This document shows positions 12,231-23,856 of a stretch of DNA of 64,000 nucleotides, piece after piece; the stretch's first letter is position 1; the number at the start of each line of letters is the position of its first letter. The DNA lies in contig NC_060258.1 of the NCBI RefSeq assembly GCF_921293095.1, positions 1,550,001 to 1,614,000 on the forward strand. The letters are read 5' to 3'. Position numbers and translations under genes: made by a program. This DNA is from Ischnura elegans. Taxonomy: Eukaryota; Arthropoda; Insecta; Odonata; Coenagrionidae. Under the pieces are notes generated by a model, which was not told where the DNA came from, did not search any database, and saw only the letters and a list, made by a program, of their open reading frames with translations.

Positions 12231-12403
12231 GGTTGAGCTTCCACGCGAGACAGACGTGGGCTGGTGCTTCGCTCGAGACAGGCAGGTGCCTTAGTGATGT
12301 GTTCAGTTGCGTCCAGAGTATAAGTGCATTCAAATACGAGGATAACTTCCTACTCAATTTAGAAGCTCGAGTTACTAATATTAAGTGGAAACCGCAGTTT
12401 AAA

Positions 12404-13324
12404 ATGGCTAATTGCAGTGTATGTAATGTGAATGTTCTTAAGCGCCAGCTAAGGATTACCTGCAGTGAATGTCAAACTCAGTGTCACGCTACTTGTGTTC
12501 ACTTGTCCAAAGAGGATATCGAGTATATTGGCGCTGAAAAGCAAAGTTGGCGTTGTCCTACCTGTGCTGCGGAAAAACGTAAGAGCATGTCAGTAGTTCC
12601 ACTGACGGATACGGACACTGCTAGTATCTCTCATATTATAAACCTTCTAGAAGAAGCTAAAGAGGACAGGAAACGCATGGAATTGGACTTGAACAAGGCT
12701 ATTGAGTTTGTGCACTATAGATTAGATGAAAATACTAAAGTGCTTCAAGAAAACTCAACGCAGATTGCTGAATATTTAGCGACAATAGACTTACTTAGGC
12801 AAGAAAATGTTGGCTTAAAATCTCGAGTGAGTGAATTAGAAAAGAGGTTAGACGACCAAGAGCAATATTCTCGCGTTAATGACCTTGAAATACACGGCAT
12901 TCCCCAGCAACCAAATGAAAATACCTTAGAAATCGTGAAAAGTGTGGGGGACGCCCTTGGTGTTAAAATAACCGACGATATGGTGAACACATGCCACCGA
13001 TTGGGAAAGAAGGGACACGAAGGCGGAACGAGAGGTATCATAGTCAAATTCGTCCGTAGGTATACAAAAGAAGAAATTCTTCAAAAGAGGCGAGTGAAAA
13101 GGACCTTCTCCACACGGCACCTGGGCTTGGCGACCGATACTCCGGTGTACATAAACGAGAGCCTGAGTCCAGGTAGGAGGAGACTCTTCGCTGCTGCGCG
13201 TCTTGCGAAGAAAGAAAAGGGATACAAATATTTATGGCTAAGGCATGGGACAATACTCATGAGGAAGAAGGAGAATGATCAAGTAATCACTCTGAAATCC
13301 TCTGATGACCTGGAGAAACTGTAA
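12404..13324 (+). CDS. LINE ORF1: PHD finger, coiled coil and RNA-binding domain
   Basis: A 306-residue frame starts at the ATG of MANCSVC; the frame is open 57 codons further upstream, but that part is 5' UTR-like. Residues 4-53 form a PHD-type zinc finger (CSVC, CSECQTQCHATC, CPTC). A long coiled coil rich in E, K and L occupies about residues 75-155. The C-terminal half (EIHGIP, NTCHRLG, VKFV, YINESL, YKYLW) matches the esterase-less, RRM-like ORF1p type shared with FP25K-like proteins. Such ORF1 proteins bind LINE RNA and act as nucleic-acid chaperones. It ends 50 bp before a copy of the ORF2 start, as in an intact element, but the rest of ORF2 lies inverted to the left. The frame is unbroken. 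Confidence 0.85.
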   Translation: MANCSVCNVNVLKRQLRITCSECQTQCHATCVHLSKEDIEYIGAEKQSWRCPTCAAEKRKSMSVVPLTDTDTASISHIINLLEEAKEDRKRMELDLNKAIEFVHYRLDENTKVLQENSTQIAEYLATIDLLRQENVGLKSRVSELEKRLDDQEQYSRVNDLEIHGIPQQPNENTLEIVKSVGDALGVKITDDMVNTCHRLGKKGHEGGTRGIIVKFVRRYTKEEILQKRRVKRTFSTRHLGLATDTPVYINESLSPGRRRLFAAARLAKKEKGYKYLWLRHGTILMRKKENDQVITLKSSDDLEKL

Positions 13325-13354
13325 GCATTCTGTGAGTGAGTTATGTATGTCTTC

Positions 13355-13397
13355 AACCTATCTTTACTAACAAAATGCAGAGTACTGTTAATGATAA
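13355..13397 (+). repeat. Duplicated ORF2 start at the distal LINE inversion breakpoint
   Basis: CTATCTTTACTAACAAAATG and the following 20 bases also occur on the minus strand at the ORF2 start (about 12190-12226). The match ends at about 13397, marking the outer boundary of the inverted segment. Confidence 0.8.
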
Positions 13398-13479
13398 TGG
13401 CAATGATAATATAATATGATAATGACAAAATTAGAAGATCTTGTTTTGTAAAATTCGTTTATGAAGCCATTGTAACTGG

Positions 13480-14045
13480 AAACCTCATAAGCTTTGCACT
13501 AAATAGAGCAATAAAAACGAATACAGCATTGATATTATGATGACATTTAAAATGAGTATCCATTAATACTAATAAGGCACGTTCAATTTTACAAAATGAT
13601 CATGCAGGTTTAAAGCAATGCCATGAGCATCCCCTAAAAATAAGCACTAAAATAAATATTAAGATCAAACGAAAATAGTATCTCTATAATGGCAATAAAA
13701 GGAACGTCTATCAGCAGTCCGAAAGCATGTTCACTAGAACACAATCATGAGACAGTCCAAAAGAAAATGTCATTAGTATATCCAATACTCAACACTAATA
13801 CTGCATTATGAACAAATGGGAATAGATACTTCATGATGGGAATTAGAAAGAGCATCTACCACCACTCGAAAAAGCAAAGTCACAAGCACAAAATAATAAT
13901 GGGCAGCTTAAAAGCAAATGTCATGGTGATACCAGAAAACTCAACATTAAAAGAAGCAATATTAACAATTGTAAATAGGCACTCAATGATGAAAATTGAA
14001 AAGACACTCCCTAATAATTTGCCACGAATAAACAGGCATCCTAAT
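13480..14045 (+). repeat. Degenerate tandem repeat, unit about 145 bp
   Basis: At least four successive units share a recognisable core: ATGATGGGAATTAGAAAGAG at about 13836, with variants at about 13540, 13690 and 13995. Spacing is about 145 bp and identity is low. Open frames of 60-70 codons here arise from the repeat and are not genes. Confidence 0.5.
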
Positions 14046-14639
14046 CCATGAAACGTAAATTCAAGTCAGCCATAAATTTTATTTGATAAACGAACTTATG
14101 CCCTCACCAATTACGTCATCTCTGTTCGCTTGTTATTTGATATGAAGTCAGCAGATACTTTTAAACGGGATACGCTACGGAACCCAAATGCTCTCCATAT
14201 AAAGCATCTTGATACATTAAACCGAATATATAAATCTTACATCTCAATGAATGATACCCAGACTTAAGTACTAAGTCGTCCTAAAACATGTCACTCATAA
14301 AACTGTCGAGGTTAAAGCCAAATGTTCGGAGAAACAGATATCAACATTCAAAACAAACTCGAATTACATTTCATATTCTTGGATGTCACATCCCAAAGCA
14401 GATCCTACGTACTTACAAACCTCTATGTTATAAAAAAAGAATCAGATTTGAAACTTCTCATAGAGAACTACGCCTCTAATCAATTATATTTGCTGAAGTT
14501 GGAGGTTTCCAGTTTAGAATTTCATATTTTCGCTACTTTTCCCAAATACCACACAAAGCCAATAGGTAAAAATATAGTAAGATTTTAAGGCTTAAATTGT
14601 GAGGGTTTAAATATTTCTGCGACGTTGACAGAGAAGAAT

Positions 14640-14945
14640 GTGATACATGAATCACCGCGAGAGGATTTTAACCTCTTCCTTACGCAGGGCGTGATTTCAC
14701 GGCCTGAATTTTCTGATGCTAAAGAAGGAAGGCCGGATTATCACGGCTTGACGTTTTCGAAGCAAAAGGCCAAAGGCCGTGTTTTCACGATTTCGCGGTC
14801 AAGCATGCCAAGTGGGTCCCAACCGCCATTAGGGTCTCTCGGGCGAGAGGTCCGACCCTTTCCTATTGTCCGCGTGGGGATTATCTCGGCCCATCCCGGA
14901 ACTTAGTGACCCACTCAAGGAAGGTGCTCATGGTCACTTATTTGT
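14640..14945. repeat. GC-rich dispersed repeat, related in reverse to 16563-16756
   Basis: The right half (GGGGATTATCTCGGCCCATC, about 14877-14896) is the inverse of the start of the block at 16563 (GGGATGGGC...ATTATCCCCAC). The left part begins near TTAACCTCTTCC. Higher GC than flanks and no protein signature; class unknown. Confidence 0.4.
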
Positions 14946-15479
14946 TTATAAGTTAAAATAACTAAAAACGTTCATGTTGCATTTATTGAAAATCAATGCG
15001 AGGAATTACATTCTGTATGTTCTGCTGATTGGTTCCAAATTTTAAACGGAATTCTAGCGTTCATATTAACGGAGTTGATCATCACCTAGAACAATTTTTG
15101 GAGACGCTAAGGTTAGATGTCTAATTGTTATTATTACAACTCACTAGCAAGTTTGTAGGAGCGATATTGTAATGATTTACATCTAAAAAAATACGTTATT
15201 TTGTTAGCTACATTCTAGATGTACATTTGCGGTGAAATTCGATAGAATATTCGATTTAACTTCTATGAAAAAAAGCCCTCGTAATGTAATAAAATATGAT
15301 TCTCTCAGTTCTTTGTCGTGAGCCAAAATTACAGCAACTATTTTTAATAACCTCTTACCAACCTTTGAATACAAAGGTTTTATAAAAGAATTTCGCTATA
15401 AATACTGATTAATGCATATCCTAAAAATTCGTAAATTTAATGTACGATAATGTATGATAAGGAATGTTTTACGTAGACA

Positions 15480-16146
15480 CATGTTGTGAGAAGCATTCCA
15501 TACCATTGCAGGAAAGACAACTGCTCTACCCAGGTAGTTACTCTCATATCTTGGATCTCTGGTCAGGTTGCACCTCACAGAGTTAGTTCAGGACACATTA
15601 GCGCATTAATGTTTTCTTGGAAAAACTTATTATCCTCCAACTGGAAGACCCAAGAGTATATTGGTTTAAGTATTCTCCTACTGAAATATGTACGTGGAAG
15701 GTGATAACCTCACTCTTCTCGGAATAGCTCATTTTCTTTTCAAAATTTTCTTGGCGTGTATTCAAATTTAGCCGTTAACTATCTGTACGCATTCCGCTAC
15801 CTATACCAGGGATGGTTTCTGTGGAACCCTGCTGTGCGATGCAGCCCATACCATGACTGAAACAGAACTGCACCACCCAGGTAATTACTCTCATATCTTG
15901 CTTCTCTGGTCAGGATTCTGGTGGTCTGCTTTGTGCCCCTCACGGGCTTATTTCGGGACACATTAGCGCATTAATGTTTTCTAGGAAAAACTTATCATCC
16001 TCCAACTGGAAGACCCAAGAGTATATTGGTGTAAGTATTCTCCTACGGAAATATGTACGTGGAAGATGATAACCTCACTCTTCTCGGAAAAGCTCATTTT
16101 CTTTTCAAAATTTTCTTGGCGTGCATTCAAATTTAACCGTAAATGT
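15480..16146 (+). repeat. Direct duplication of a segment of about 300 bp
   Basis: 15480-15778 and 15830-16146 are co-linear, sharing long identical runs such as ACACATTAGCGCATTAATG and CTCCAACTGGAAGACCCAAG. The 5' parts differ more than the 3' parts. Non-coding. Confidence 0.85.
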
Positions 16147-16562
16147 TCTTTATGCATTTGTATGATTCAAGTAGTTTTAGGAGAATTTTTCAAGAAAATA
16201 TTCTTCTAAAAAAATTCTAAATGTATCATTCTCATGTTTTCAGAGGACTGGTGAGCAGACGCAAATGAGGAGTGTGGATTTTGGCATCATGGATCTAAAT
16301 TATGTTAATATCATAAATCGTAAATACCTAGAAGTAGGCTAGGAACATTGAAAGATTTCATTCCCTTTAAAGTATTTGTTGGTCTATGATATAATGCCGT
16401 TTTGCTGAAAACCCTAAAAATAACCGTAGAACATCGTTTAAAAGTTCTACAGGCATTGCAAAATGAAAGGAATACATTGATGAACTGACATTTCATGCAA
16501 CAGTAACAATTTAAAAAAATTAAAATTGCACTGGTAACAATTAACTGACCACAAAAGTACGC

Positions 16563-16756
16563 CGGGATGGGCTGCTCTCGGGGAAAAGGGTCGAGGATTA
16601 TCCCCACAAGGAAAGGTCATTAAGGGGAGGGAGCGACTACCTGGTCAGTCCCGAGCCGAAAAAAAAACTCCGTACGGGGCGAAAAAGAAAATCTCAAACC
16701 CTTCGTACAGCCAAAAGCAACTTCCCGCGAGGGAGCTCGGCGCGAAAAGGTTAATA
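16563..16756. repeat. GC-rich block, inverse relative of 14640-14945, ending in GGTTAA
   Basis: Shares GGGATGGGC and ATTATCCCCAC with the reverse complement of the block at 14.85 kb and ends at AAAAGGTTAA. Non-coding. Confidence 0.35.
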
Positions 16757-19014
16757 CACACAGTATTCCTACCAATAATGGTATTTAAGGACACAAAAGT
16801 TGATAAGACAAAAAATTATGATAACATCATGCATTACATATACTTGGGAACATTTAGAACACATAATATCATTACGACAGGGCCAAACAACTCCGAAATG
16901 CATATAACATCACCTAGAAGATGGTATACTTGCTATCACACCAAGAGAGTAATCCTGATTAATGAGAGACCACTTGCATGATTTTACTATAAGGTGGTGA
17001 TTTGTAACTATGCATTTTTAATGAGAACCATAAACAACAAAACACACTAGAAAGTCGCGCAGTATTCTCCACCATAAATATGGATATGATCAAGAAGCCT
17101 ACTTATAGGGTTCTTGGATATGATACACGAATAAGAAGTCAGTGACGACGGCATGAAAACAGAAGATTATCAACTAATATCTCCATATGAACACAAAAAA
17201 GACGGATTCGGCAGCACCTCAATATCTTTTTTTGCTAATAAGTCGGATACATTGAGTCCTCTTGTTTAAAGACAAAATTAACACAGGTATATAATTACGT
17301 TAACATGTTTACCCACGAAAACTACTTAAATCGACTTGAAGGAAGTACTGCACAAACGGAAATGTCTAATTATGAGAACACTATCTTCTATAACGCACAC
17401 AAAAAACAGATTTTGGTCTTCTCCGGAATACACAAAGCTACATCAAACTCCCTTTCATTAAGTAATCGAACCGTCGCGTCGCTTCACATCATACCCATAC
17501 ATATAGGCAATATAGATTAGCTAATCACACCACGAAAATAATCTTTGTACGAGATTAATTGTATACTATATAATTGTATCACTATGAGGTTCTTACATGA
17601 AATTGTGCATTTTAAGAGCACCATCATCATACAAAACACACTACCAAATGCACATCACTCTCCGCCAAAAATATGGATATTATACACGAATACGAATTCA
17701 GAGGGAGGGCCTAACAGTAAAAAAAATTCCAATAATTTTCTCAACTTACTTGACAGGAAACAAAGGATCCAGCAGCAACTGTAAACCTATTTTGCAAATA
17801 AGCAGGATAACGTTTTAGCTTAAAGTCAACAACAACACATTCATGTAGGTACTTATATAGCTTAACCACTACCATCTTTACAAACAAAGAACTACTAACC
17901 TTGACTAAAAAGATTCCCGGAATCAAAATAAATCCAAAAGGAATGCTTAATAATGAGAGTACCACCTCTCAAAGCAAACAAAATAGGGAGTTTATTAATT
18001 TCCGTCATAAACACAATTTCCCAACATGCTCCCTCTCACGAACTAATCGATCGGCCACTCGACTCGACGATATCGACTCAAAAGTCGAATCGAAAACGCA
18101 TCGACACAACGATATTAGAATTCCCATGGTGGTCATTTCAGAATGGATATACATTGCAGCCTCAAAACAAACTAAAGATAGCCATGGTGCTAACATCTGA
18201 TATTACCAATATTATTATTGAATCTGCGGTTATTTCAACAATTATTAGTTTCATGAATTTCAAGGCCTTAGCTGGTTAGCTACCTGAAAGCAATACGACC
18301 TATGCATTTGATGGAGACTATGATCACAAAATCCCAGAATGAAACTACTTTCATTTGGATGATAAGTGAAACACTGAGGAATACTCAAGGCAAGGTCCAT
18401 AAAAGTCAGCTATTAATAAATCACCTCAAATATATATCACGATGTAACAGCATGGATAGAGAATATTATCAACAATTTTCACCATAGACTTTATATTACT
18501 ATATAAGTGAGTATTTACGATTTTCATTATCATTTGACACGGTCACATCATCCGTGAAATAACCATGTTAACGTAAGACCACGTATACAAGGTTGGTTTA
18601 GAATCGCGGTTTTATAGTTGCTTTTTCTTCTGCTGAGAGCATAACAAGGCCAAAGTTTGAAGACTACTTGCATCAAATGGTCACTTCATTTGAAATTCAC
18701 GAATATTCCTTTGATTTACTGTAGATTATCAAATTTTTTGTTACGATTATGTATATAGAAGACAAGAAAGGAATTTAAGCCAAATTTCAGCTCCCATACA
18801 TTACTTAACTCCCTTTTGTTGGCAAAACGATTCCAGAATTTATTTATTTTGAAGTTCAAAAATGTTTTTTTTTTCAAAATAGCCATGTCAGGACTCAAGC
18901 AATAAACCTCAATAATATATCAGTTTAAATTAATGCAAATGGAAGAATTCTTCATTTTTCGAAGGCCCATTGTATACGTAGACTTCTCATGGTGAGATAC
19001 ACACTTAAAGCCCT
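16757..19014. other. Non-coding, low-complexity repeats
   Basis: No supported gene. Weak similarity (CCAYAAATATGGATAT and neighbouring words) links about 17040-17110 with 17636-17690, and GGTTTAGA-centred sequence links 18590-18650 with 19190-19240. These suggest old repeats. Confidence 0.35.
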
Positions 19015-19029
19015 GAGTCTAAACTAATC

Positions 19030-19140
19030 TTTGCTTGATTGGGCTGTTATAAGCTAGGGTGTCAATGAGCATTTATGTATTTTATGTCTATCTGTTGTAC
19101 TGTGATTTTTAGGTGATATTTAAAAGTGTGCTTTTTATAG
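19030..19140 (+). repeat. Diverged repeat also present at 20925-21030
   Basis: GTGTCAATGAG...TTATGTATTTT...CTGTTG...TTTTTAGGTGAT corresponds in order to 20937-21020. The two copies lie on either side of the pogo-like element, so they may be remnants of one duplication that the element later interrupted. Confidence 0.45.
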
Positions 19141-19558
19141 CCCCTTTTTATGGTATACGTATCCCTATTTTATATCGGACAAGCTAAGCAAAGACTGGTT
19201 TAGATTCCAGGTTTGTAGCTGCAATTCTTCCCACTATCAAACCTTGTATACCATCGAAAAGTGATGAATTCTTACATTCTGAACGTAAACTGATATAATA
19301 TTGAGTTTATTTGCATAGACTCCGAAATACCTATTTAGAAAACCCTTTCTGCGTACTAAAGAAATTTGGAAATTATGTTTGTCACTGAAACTGCCGATAT
19401 GGCGCTTAAATTCCACTTTGACGCAAGCATCATATCACTAAGTGAAATTGTCATGTATTGTCCGGGAAAGAGGCTAATATTTAAAGGAGGATATTCAGCC
19501 TCTTGTAGATGTGTCTCTAGTGGTAAAAACCGCAACTAAGTATCCTTCTAAATAAGTA

Positions 19559-20890
19559 GGGGAGAGTGGGGCAAAACCGACCAGGCGGGTCAAACCCACC
19601 CCTTTAATATTTCCTAGTAGGTGATGATTTCCAGCGGCAAAACTATGAACTAGTTGAGGAGGCCGCCATTTCGAGCAGATCGAGCTTGGTTTCGTTGGCA
19701 TGCTTGACGATGTTGGGGTTATGTAGAGTTCTAAAGTTTTAACCCGTTTATTTTACAACTTTAATGTCATAATTATTTTGATTTGAGAAGTGTAACCACA
19801 ATCTGGTTTACCGAATGTGAGTACATGTGTTTATTTACTGTATTAACTTATATTTTAACGTACGAGTAGCTTAGCTAATGATTTTGGATAACCTCAAATT
19901 GCCATAATTGTTTTACTGTGTACCTAGGGGCAAAACCGATATTTCAACTTATCAGCTGTGCTTCACTATACCTAATAAAATAATAGAACCCAATTTATTA
20001 AGTCCTAGCTGTACCCATTGCAGCTTTGCCCGCATTATTGAGTTTTTAAACTGCGATATTACATTTCACCCAGACTAATCATGCCACCTCCACAAGAAAA
20101 GGAAAGAGTTAAAAAGATAGGGGGAAGAAAACCTAGAAATACAGCCATACTTACATCGTCACCTTATAAATTAGAGCTGGAGGAAGACGAGAAAAAAAGG
20201 AGGAAAAGAATATAAAAAAGAAAGAATGAGAGCTAAAAACAAAGGAACAGTGGCGAATAAAAATTAAAAAGGTCCTAAAAGAAAGCTTGCTTTCCAAGCT
20301 ACAGCCCCCCAAATATACAAAGTGAAGTCGAAGAAAATGAAAACCAATGCTTTCGAAGATGAGGAAGAATGTGAAGAAGAGGAGGCGGCATGCATATCTT
20401 TTAATGAATTATATTCAAGATCTAAAGTGAGGGAGGGGTGGATTCAGTGTTTGAACTGTAAAGGATGGGCTCATTAGGCGTGCGCAAATTGTGAAGAAGA
20501 AGATGACAATTTCATATGTGACTTTTGTTCCTAAAATGTAAATCTAAACTCACACAGTGTTAATTTCTAATTATTCATTAACAAATATTGCTGTAAATTG
20601 TAAAAACAGTTTTGTGATATAAATTCCCAAAAATAGCATTATAAACTTTTTTAATGTAAAACATATGGGTGTCGGTTTTGCCCCTCTTGTGGGGCAAAAC
20701 AGTCATTTTGTCAGTGTTGGAAAAAAAATTCATATAAATTTAAACTGTATCAGTAAAGAATAATGCATCAGTATTTTATTTCTTTAAATAGTAAACATTG
20801 CAATTACGCTAATTTTGTGTAAATATTTGTACCAGAAAGCCAAATTTCTCATGAAAAAGCTTAGCAGGTCGGTTTTGCCCCACTCTCCCC
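19559..20890. mobile_element. pogo/Tigger-like DNA transposon, internally deleted
   Basis: The two ends are perfect inverted repeats (GGGGAGAGTGGGGCAAAACC and its reverse at 20868-20890, about 23 bp), flanked by TA on both sides as expected for the Tc1/mariner-pogo group. Length is 1332 bp. The interior keeps only C-terminal fragments of a transposase (20081-20534). Identical termini argue for fairly recent mobility, presumably supplied in trans by a full-length relative. Confidence 0.85.
20081..20534 (+). pseudogene. Remnant of pogo-like transposase C-terminus with PHD-like finger
   Basis: A 43-codon piece starts at 20081 (MPPPQEKERVKK, GRKP, AILTSSPYK, then a lysine/glutamate-rich stretch) and ends at a stop. 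Another frame then resumes and from about 20427 encodes EGWIQCLNCKGWAH, CANC and ICDFCS before TAA. These pieces resemble the ILTSSPYK linker and the terminal PHD-like finger of insect pogo-type transposases. The finger contains an in-frame TAG where a glutamate is expected. The DDE catalytic core is absent, so the copy cannot supply transposase. Confidence 0.65.
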
Positions 20891-21035
20891 TACACTATTT
20901 TTTCCATATGTCTCATATTATAAAGTGGTGTTTACGTGTCAATGAGTAAGAGAATTGTTATGTATTTTGTGTTTAAGCTGTTGCAATGTAACTTATTTTT
21001 AAGTTGATTTATGAGTTGTTTGCTTTTTTAATTTT

Positions 21036-21123
21036 TTCGTTGAGCATTGCAATGTATTTTCATACATCATCGCAATGAATGTAGTTTACATGTGGGAATT
21101 TGAAATCTGTGTCAATGCTGATC
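21036..21123 (+). repeat. Copy of the ZAD-gene upstream region
   Basis: CGTTGAGC..T...AATGTATTT...TCATC...TGAATGTAGTTT...ATCT.TGTCAATGCTGA matches, in order and spacing, 29018-29107, which lies 63-152 bp before the ATG of the plus-strand ZAD gene. No ZAD exon follows here; MITE copy 3 begins at 21239. It looks like a stranded piece of a duplicated promoter/5' UTR. Confidence 0.55.
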
Positions 21124-21238
21124 AGTGACAATTGTTTATACGCAATTCCTTTCCGGACCTATATTTATCTCTGGTTGTAATCTATGGAGTTCTCTCTCCT
21201 TACCTATAAAAATTCCCCTTCCATAATCATTTTCAAAT

Positions 21239-21900
21239 AGGGTAGTTTCCTTCATCAAAGAAAACGAAAGGCATTGATTGCGATTCGTTACCCACCATTG
21301 GTGTATTCATAATACAGAAATTATTTGGTTTTTGAAATACCGGTTTAGACGAATGGCAAGGGTAAAATTTTATCCTCATTTGAAAAAGGCCAGATTGGCG
21401 CCCATGCGATTCCACTCCACGTGACGTCACAGGGACCTAGTTTCTACACGACAGGATAGGAGTTATGCATCGTCTGAGGTTACCAATGCATGCATGAGGC
21501 ACAGAGCTCAGGGAAACATGTCTTAATAATCACCTATCAAAACCGTCTGAGGTCGGGAAGTTTTCTTCATTTGATAAGGTATTAATAAACCTTTCTTAAG
21601 CCAAGCGCTACCAGCCAGCAAGGTGCTCAGCTACCCACTAGCATCCTGCATCCTACCAGCGCTCAGAGCCTCAATCAAGGTCACCTCACAAGGCGGGAGG
21701 GGGAACCAGAAATGCCATGCACGGACTTTTTCCCTTCATTCCTACTTATGCGTTGCGTTTTCGCGCGCTTGAAAATTTTCACTTTTCATTGAATCGCGAA
21801 AAATAGATATCGTCATTTAAAAATCTAAAAGCGTGAAATATGTACTCCAGGAGTAATAATCTTTCGATTTAGGCAATAAAAAATGATAGGAAACCACCCT
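21239..21900 (-). mobile_element. MITE family A, copy 3 (662 bp, inverted)
   Basis: Terminal inverted repeats AGGGTAGTTTCCT and AGGGTGGTTTCCT are flanked by AT on both sides. Collinear in reverse with 24307-24967. Carries GTGACGTCAC at about 21421. No coding capacity. Confidence 0.85.
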
Positions 21901-23278
21901 ATTTCCAGTAGGCCCTTATATCTATTTTATTTATTATTTATCATGTCTTTATATATAATCTAGAAAAAATGTCTAATTTTTCTCCATTACCCAATTTTTA
22001 CTGTACTACTATCCAACTCTTTTTTTTTATTTTCTAGACAGAAATGGATGGATGCATTTGTTTTTGAAAAACCCATGGCATAAAGAAACTTCATGCCTTC
22101 ATTCAAATTTGCCAATCGTTTAATGTTCTGTCTATAGGGGACCTAACCAATCTTAAGTAAGAATACACCATTTGCCATGCAATTCACAGTTTTTACATTT
22201 TATACACTTCTTCAAGCCATAAAATAATGATATTAGGCTGTGAATGAAAACATTTGTATTAAAAATGATTATAAAACTATACCTAACTACTAAATAGAGT
22301 TTTATTCTCTTACTTTATTTATAACAGGAGGTGTTCAATTTCCCTTCTGGAGCTTGTTGGAGAATAAATATTCTTAACTCTCTTGATGCATATGATTGGC
22401 ACATGTTTTCTATGGGAGTGGTTGCCAGCTTCCCCTGTTCTACTATTATCTTATAACGGTCCTCCTCTCTGAGATTGAGATATGGATTAAAGGTAAGAGT
22501 ATTATCAGTACTATTAGCAAAGAGACAACATAAAAGGGCCCAATTCCATTGCATACAAGGTTGACTGATGTTGTCATTTGAGGAGCATTGTAAACTGTTC
22601 ACAGAAATGTCTGCAGCATGGAAATGACTGCTGAGTGTTCCATTCACTCATGATATTTGTAACAGAATAAACTCCAAATTACCTGTGCACAAATTTTGAG
22701 TTTTTGATGGACAGAATTTCAACAAATCTAACATGAAATTGTTTTCTACAGTAGAGCTTAATGCAACTTTAACATGTAATTAACCTAATGCAATTTTTTT
22801 CCTTCCTATAAGCAAATCAGGACATGCTCACAAAAACATTTCCATCATCAAGTTTTAGTTCCCATTACAAATGAAATACACATGAATTTTAATGAGGAGA
22901 AATTCCCTTGGACTGCTGCAAATTAAACCATTGCTGGCTGACAGTGCAGATCACAATGCATATTCCTAGAACAATTCTACCAAAGCTCATGGTACTAGGT
23001 GTTAAGCCTCCATTGTTTATCAAGGATGGCAACACGCGGGAGAAGAGACATTAATGAACCCGCAACCAGTTGAGAGCCTCATGAAATCCTTTTCTTCTTA
23101 AAAACGAAATCAATGTCACCCACAAATAATTCTTTCAACCTAATATTCGTAACTGTAACAGATATTCCCACAGAACACTGCAGATATTGTCCCAAAAAGT
23201 GCCATGGTAAGCGAGAGATGCATTATTTCAAACATTATAATTTAAATTCTGTGCACCATAGGATGAATTTACTGGATA
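21901..23278. other. Non-coding
   Basis: One 110-codon minus-strand frame (22315-22647) has no recognisable domain, no splice context and no paralogue in the window. Otherwise nothing supported. Confidence 0.4.
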
Positions 23279-23326
23279 AGGATTTCTTTCTGGGGGGGCA
23301 CAAGCAAGGCCGTATCCAGGATTTTC
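23279..23326 (-). mobile_element. Fragment of the GGCGGATCCAGG MITE family
   Basis: GGATTTCTTTCTGGGGGGGC and GGCCGTATCCAGGATTTT match, in reverse, the interior right end of the element at 57593-57789. Only one end is present. Confidence 0.6.
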
Positions 23327-23540
23327 TTTCTTTCTTTATCCTAATTTATACATAGATATCTTCCATAAAAAAAACTTGATGCTATTTTTATAATTAATTA
23401 TTCAGCTTCTACATATAAGCTATTTGTAACACACATAAAAATTAATGTATGCAATTCGAATACTGCCACCATCATTAGAAAAACCAAATTCACTAAAATT
23501 CCTTCGTGTAACATCTAATTAACCAGAAGATGCAAAAAAG

Positions 23541-23856
23541 TCACTTCCAATACCTTGGGGAAGTTATTGGAAGTCATTGGATTTATAGTCAAAAGAAATG
23601 ATATTAGACTGCAATTCTTAAGTTGTTTATATAAACTAAGACCTAAAAGATTATTACTTTTAATTGAGGCTTTGAAGGCTACTTGTTTACTCAACATAAG
23701 ATCTTAAGATAAATTAATTACCACAATCGGAGGAATTCCTGCTATTGAAATCAATCCTGATATGAATATAATTGATTTATTGTTGTTCTGAGTTATTCAA
23801 ATTGTAGATATATTGTTTAACTTCCAATACCTTGGATAAGGTATTGGAAGTGGTAA
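23541..23856. mobile_element. Small foldback element with hairpin ends (about 315 bp)
   Basis: Both ends are hairpins built from the same word: CACTTCCAATACCTTGGGG...TTGGAAGT at the left, and ACTTCCAATACCTTGGATAA then GGTATTGGAAGTGG at the right. The outer arms are inverse to each other. The interior is AT-rich and non-coding. Confidence 0.55.

Larger units (their letters stand above)
8985..13400 (-). mobile_element. CR1/Jockey-group LINE, near full length, with 5' inversion
   Basis: The 3' part (about 8985-12235) reads on the minus strand and encodes endonuclease plus reverse transcriptase. The 5' part (about 12236-13397) reads on the plus strand and encodes ORF1 followed by the first bases of ORF2. 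The two parts meet head to head at about 12235, and about 40 bp of ORF2 start sequence are present on both sides. That is the expected result of twin priming during LINE insertion. The 3' end appears to finish in an AATAAT-rich tail at 8985-9010. No target-site duplication could be fixed. The reading frames carry few defects, so insertion is fairly recent. Confidence 0.85.

Noticed and set aside
22315-22647. 110-codon minus-strand frame
   Set aside because: No recognised domain, splice context or paralogue; length is reachable by chance in this DNA.
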